A stretch of 15,547 bases of DNA from Bacillota bacterium (lineage in GTDB: Bacteria > Bacillota > Clostridia > Peptostreptococcales > Anaerovoracaceae), in NCBI GenBank assembly GCA_016302925.1, contig JAEDMR010000027.1, positions 1 to 15,547 of the forward strand. Direction: 5' to 3'. The notes below the pieces were generated by a model. It made no database searches. It was given only the letters and a program-made list of their open reading frames with translations, and had not been told where the DNA came from. Below are positions 13,314-15,547 of the stretch, piece after piece. Both the position numbers and the translations under genes were made by a program. The number at the start of each line of letters is the position of its first letter. Position 1 is the stretch's first letter.

Positions 13314-14615
13314 GTGACCAAGTATTACCAACCTGAAATCGAATGCGCCAGCCGGGAAGAGATTCTGGCGCTGCAGAATGAGCGCCTGGTGAAACAGGTG
13401 CAGCATGTATGGGACAACGTACCGTACTACAGAAAAAAGATGGAAGAAAAGGGCCTGACCCCGGCCGATATCCAGTCTGTGGATGATCTTCACAAGCTGC
13501 CGTTCCTGACCAAGGACGATCTGCGGGAATGCTATCCGTACGGACTACTGGCAAAACCTCTGGCAGACTGCGTACGAATTCAGTCCACCAGCGGCACCAC
13601 CGGAAAGCGGGTTGTGGCTTTCTATACACAGCATGATATCGACCTGTGGGAAGAGTGCTGCGCCAGAGCCATCGTGGCAGCAGGCGGCACCAACGAAGAT
13701 GTCTGCCATGTCAGCTATGGCTACGGCCTGTTCACCGGCGGCCCGGGACTCAACGGCGGCTCCCATAAGGTAGGCTGCCTGACCCTGCCGATGTCCTCCG
13801 GAAACACAGACCGTCAGCTCCAGTTCATGTGCGACCTGGGCTCTACCATTCTCTGCTGCACCCCGTCCTATGCGGCATACCTGGGTGAAACCGCCATTGA
13901 AAAAGGCATTCAGGATCAGCTGAAGCTGAAGGCAGGTATCTTCGGTGCAGAAGCATGGACGGAAGAAATGCGCCGCGACATCGAAAAGAAGCTGGGTCTG
14001 AAGGCCTATGACATCTATGGCCTGACCGAAATCTCCGGTCCTGGTGTTTCCTTCGAATGTGAAGAACAGACCGGTATGCACATCAATGAAGACCACTTCA
14101 TTGCTGAAATCATCAATCCGGAAACCGGCGAAGTACTGCCGGAAGGCGAAAAGGGCGAACTGGTATTTACCAGTATTACCAAGGAAGCCTTCCCGCTGCT
14201 GAGATACAGAACCAGAGATATCTGCGTGCTTTCCAGAAAGAAATGCTCCTGCGGCAGAACCCACGTAAAGATGAGCAAGCCGATGGGCCGCAGCGACGAT
14301 ATGCTGATCATCAAGGGCGTCAACGTATTCCCGTCCCAGATCGAAACCGTGCTTCTGGAACAGGGCTTCCCGCCAAACTATCAGATCATCGTGGATCGTG
14401 TCAACAACACCGATACCTTCGATATCAATGTGGAAATGCCGCCAGAAATGTTCTCCGACACTGTTCGTGATGTAACCGCCAAAGAAAAAGAACTGGTTGC
14501 TGCACTGAAGGCAATGCTGGGCATCGTGGCCAAGGTACATCTGATGGCACCGAAGTCCATCCAGCGCTCCGAAGGCAAGGCTGTCCGTGTCATTGATAAG
14601 AGAAAAATGTATTAA
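13314..14615 (+). CDS. paaK: Phenylacetate-CoA ligase (PaaK family)
   Basis: A 433-residue protein of standard PaaK length, starting at GTG 13314 after AAAGGAAA; no nearby ATG fits better and the protein start (KYYQPEIECASREEI) matches the family. Motifs: phosphate loop STSGTTGKRV (91-100), YGLTE (235-239), YRTRD (298-302), GRSDDMLIIKGVNVFPSQIE (325-344) and Lys422 in SEGKAVRV. Cys311 and Cys313 (CSCGRTH) belong to the usual PaaK loop. It interconverts an arylacetate, CoA and ATP with arylacetyl-CoA, AMP and pyrophosphate. Next to iorAB it may recover energy from arylacetyl-CoA or supply it for reductive synthesis of arylpyruvate; no aerobic paa ring-hydroxylation gene is present, which argues against the aerobic catabolic pathway. 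Stop overlaps an ATG that is not the ACT-gene start. Confidence 0.94.
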   Translation: MTKYYQPEIECASREEILALQNERLVKQVQHVWDNVPYYRKKMEEKGLTPADIQSVDDLHKLPFLTKDDLRECYPYGLLAKPLADCVRIQSTSGTTGKRVVAFYTQHDIDLWEECCARAIVAAGGTNEDVCHVSYGYGLFTGGPGLNGGSHKVGCLTLPMSSGNTDRQLQFMCDLGSTILCCTPSYAAYLGETAIEKGIQDQLKLKAGIFGAEAWTEEMRRDIEKKLGLKAYDIYGLTEISGPGVSFECEEQTGMHINEDHFIAEIINPETGEVLPEGEKGELVFTSITKEAFPLLRYRTRDICVLSRKKCSCGRTHVKMSKPMGRSDDMLIIKGVNVFPSQIETVLLEQGFPPNYQIIVDRVNNTDTFDINVEMPPEMFSDTVRDVTAKEKELVAALKAMLGIVAKVHLMAPKSIQRSEGKAVRVIDKRKMY

Positions 14616-14629
14616 TGGGAGGCAGAAAT

Positions 14630-15055
14630 ATGAGTATCAGACAAATATCCATTTTCGTAGAAAACCAGACAGGTCTTCTGTCTGAAGTTACCACCCTGCT
14701 GGCGGAAAACGGCGTGAATCTGCGGGCTTTGTCCATCGCCGACACCAGCGAATTCGGTATTCTCCGCATCATCGTGGAAGACGTGGATACGGCTGCTGCA
14801 CTGCTGCGGGAAAAGGGATACACCTATACCGTAACGGAAGTGCTGGCTGTTTCCATGCGGGATGAAAAGGGAGGCCTGGCGGAAATCCTGAAGGTACTGG
14901 CAGGTGCCGGAATCGCACTGGAATATGCCTATGCGTTCCTGCTGCAGAAGGTGGGAGAAGCCTGCCTGATCATCCGTGTACCGGATAACGAAGCTGCCGA
15001 AAAAGCTCTGCAGGCTGCCGGCATCGGCATTGCAACTCAGAAGGAACTGTTCTAG
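14630..15055 (+). CDS. Tandem ACT-domain protein, putative amino-acid sensor
   Basis: I start at ATG 14630 (141 residues), because TGGGAGG (14616-14622) lies 7 nt upstream; ATG 14615 overlaps the paaK stop and lacks a binding site. Two ACT domains fill the protein: about residues 3-68 (IRQISIFVENQTGLLSEVTTLLAENGVN plus GILRIIVED) and 72-138 (LAVSMRDEKGGLAEILKVLAGAGI plus ACLIIRVPD), given as start segments. Both have the beta-alpha-beta-beta-alpha-beta pattern with a Gly-rich ligand turn (NQTGLL, EKGGLA). There is no catalytic or DNA-binding domain. ACT domains bind amino acids and regulate enzymes. Being last in iorAB-paaK, it may sense Phe, Tyr, Trp or an aryl acid and act on a partner enzyme. 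This role is inference. Confidence 0.9.
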   Translation: MSIRQISIFVENQTGLLSEVTTLLAENGVNLRALSIADTSEFGILRIIVEDVDTAAALLREKGYTYTVTEVLAVSMRDEKGGLAEILKVLAGAGIALEYAYAFLLQKVGEACLIIRVPDNEAAEKALQAAGIGIATQKELF

Positions 15056-15078
15056 ATATTTCTTCGCAAAATATATCG

Positions 15079-15161
15079 CCCCGGCGCTTTTGCTGTCGGT
15101 CTTCCCTGCTCTGCCGGAGCGGGGAAGACCGACAGCGGAGGGTACGGGGTTTCTTTTTTTT
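15079..15161 (+). terminator. Large intrinsic terminator of the iorAB-paaK-ACT operon
   Basis: A perfect 15-bp stem (15092-15106 with 15122-15136) continues inward through a T-G pair and GCTC/GAGC to a 5-nt loop. Outer CCCCG (15079-15083) can pair with CGGGG (15145-15149) across a G-U rich stretch, bringing the stem next to the U-tract TTTCTTTTTTTT (15150-15161). Confidence 0.85.
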
Positions 15162-15165
15162 GCGA

Positions 15166-15194
15166 TTGCTGTGGAACGGCAGATATGGTAAAAT
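15166..15194 (+). promoter_or_regulatory. Predicted promoter of rmuC
   Basis: TTGCTG (15166-15171) and TAAAAT (15189-15194) with 17-bp spacing, right after the terminator and about 40 bp before the rmuC start. Confidence 0.55.
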
Positions 15195-15235
15195 ATTATG
15201 ATAAGACTGTATTTGACGGAGGGGGATCAAAACAG

Positions 15236-15547
15236 ATGACAGAATATATTTTGATCGGAAGTTCTCTGCTCTGCTCCATCGCAGTGCTGGCTGTGCTTCT
15301 GCGGATGAATGCCATGGGGAAAGAAATGCAGGAGCTTCGGCGGGAAAACCAGGCTCTGCGCAGGGAAAACCAGGAGATGATCCAGCAGTCCTTTCACGTA
15401 TTCGGAGAGATGATTTCTACGAATCAGAAGACGACAGCAGAAAATCTGGATCAACGGCTGTTTGAACTGAACACCCGGTTCAGTCATATGGCAGTGGAAA
15501 ACGAACAGAAGCTGGAGAACATCCGGGGTACCATAGAAAAGAAAATT
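15236..15547 (+). CDS. rmuC: RmuC-family DNA recombination protein, N-terminal part (cut by window edge)
   Basis: ATG 15236 follows GGAGGGGG and the frame stays open for 104 codons to the window end. The visible part has an N-terminal membrane anchor (YILIGSSLLCSIAVLAVLL, about residues 4-22), then a long coiled coil with repeated RREN heptads (about 31-45), and then MAVENEQKLENIRGTIEKK, the segment that precedes the nuclease-like core in RmuC proteins. RmuC is a predicted nuclease-like protein that limits rearrangements at inverted repeats; its precise biochemistry is not settled. The catalytic core is outside the window, so the call rests on the N-terminal architecture and the LENIR-type segment. 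Own promoter and start suggest it is independent of the aromatic operon. Confidence 0.75.
   Translation, partial: MTEYILIGSSLLCSIAVLAVLLRMNAMGKEMQELRRENQALRRENQEMIQQSFHVFGEMISTNQKTTAENLDQRLFELNTRFSHMAVENEQKLENIRGTIEKKI

Noticed and set aside
12583..13629. 348-codon open frame on the minus strand
   Set aside because: It is antisense to iorB and the start of paaK and crosses their intergenic gap; the translation shows no family motif and the opposite genes are certain.
13545..14540. 331-codon open frame on the minus strand
   Set aside because: It lies entirely opposite paaK, in a frame kept open by its GC-rich codon pattern; no start signal or domain.

Overview
The window looks like chromosome of an anaerobic Bacillota, probably a mid-GC clostridial fermenter. 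The grounds are an infC-rpmI-rplT operon with a Firmicutes-style attenuated leader, a LexA of Gram-positive type, ferredoxin-linked 2-ketoacid oxidoreductase genes, a CoA-transferase pair and strong AGGAGG ribosome binding sites. I cannot name the genus from sequence alone. I saw no IS element, phage gene, tRNA, rRNA or CRISPR array.

Layout. 1-212: 3' end of a probable acyl-ACP thioesterase gene. 205-1098 (-): LysR regulator, divergent from 1354-2666 (+), which encodes the two subunits of an acetate/acetoacetate-type CoA-transferase (atoD-atoA). A perfect inverted repeat lies between them. 2701-2734: hairpin shared by convergent transcripts. 2776-4043 (-): lexA followed by a DUF308/HdeD-like membrane protein. 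4182-6569 (-): a TetR regulator gene followed by an FtsH-type protease gene. 6723-8073 (+): a consensus promoter, a long leader with an internal terminator, infC with an AUU start codon, rpmI and rplT. 8177-8988 (+): a ProXp/YbaK-type aminoacyl-tRNA deacylase overlapping a small coiled-coil protein of unknown function. 9067-10710 (-): an AMP-forming acyl-CoA ligase. 10892-15055 (+): iorA-iorB-paaK-ACT. 15236-15547 (+): start of rmuC, cut by the window edge.

How the genes fit together. The most coherent metabolic unit is iorAB-paaK-ACT plus the divergent ligase. IorAB oxidatively decarboxylates arylpyruvates (from Trp, Phe or Tyr) to arylacetyl-CoA and reduces ferredoxin. A PaaK-type ligase interconverts arylacetyl-CoA and arylacetate. 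The tandem-ACT protein is a plausible amino-acid or aryl-acid sensor. This suggests oxidative fermentation of aromatic amino acids, or the reverse, reductive synthesis of arylpyruvates from arylacetates. The AtoDA CoA-transferase and the acyl-CoA ligase add further acid/CoA exchange capacity. The rest is housekeeping: SOS control, membrane proteolysis, translation and tRNA proofreading.

I see no clearly new multi-gene system. The items most worth a second look are the infC attenuator with its competing pairing, the unassigned tandem-ACT partner of iorAB-paaK, the palindrome between the two divergent aromatic/acyl-CoA promoters, the small ORF translationally coupled to the tRNA deacylase, and the variant FtsH next to a TetR regulator.
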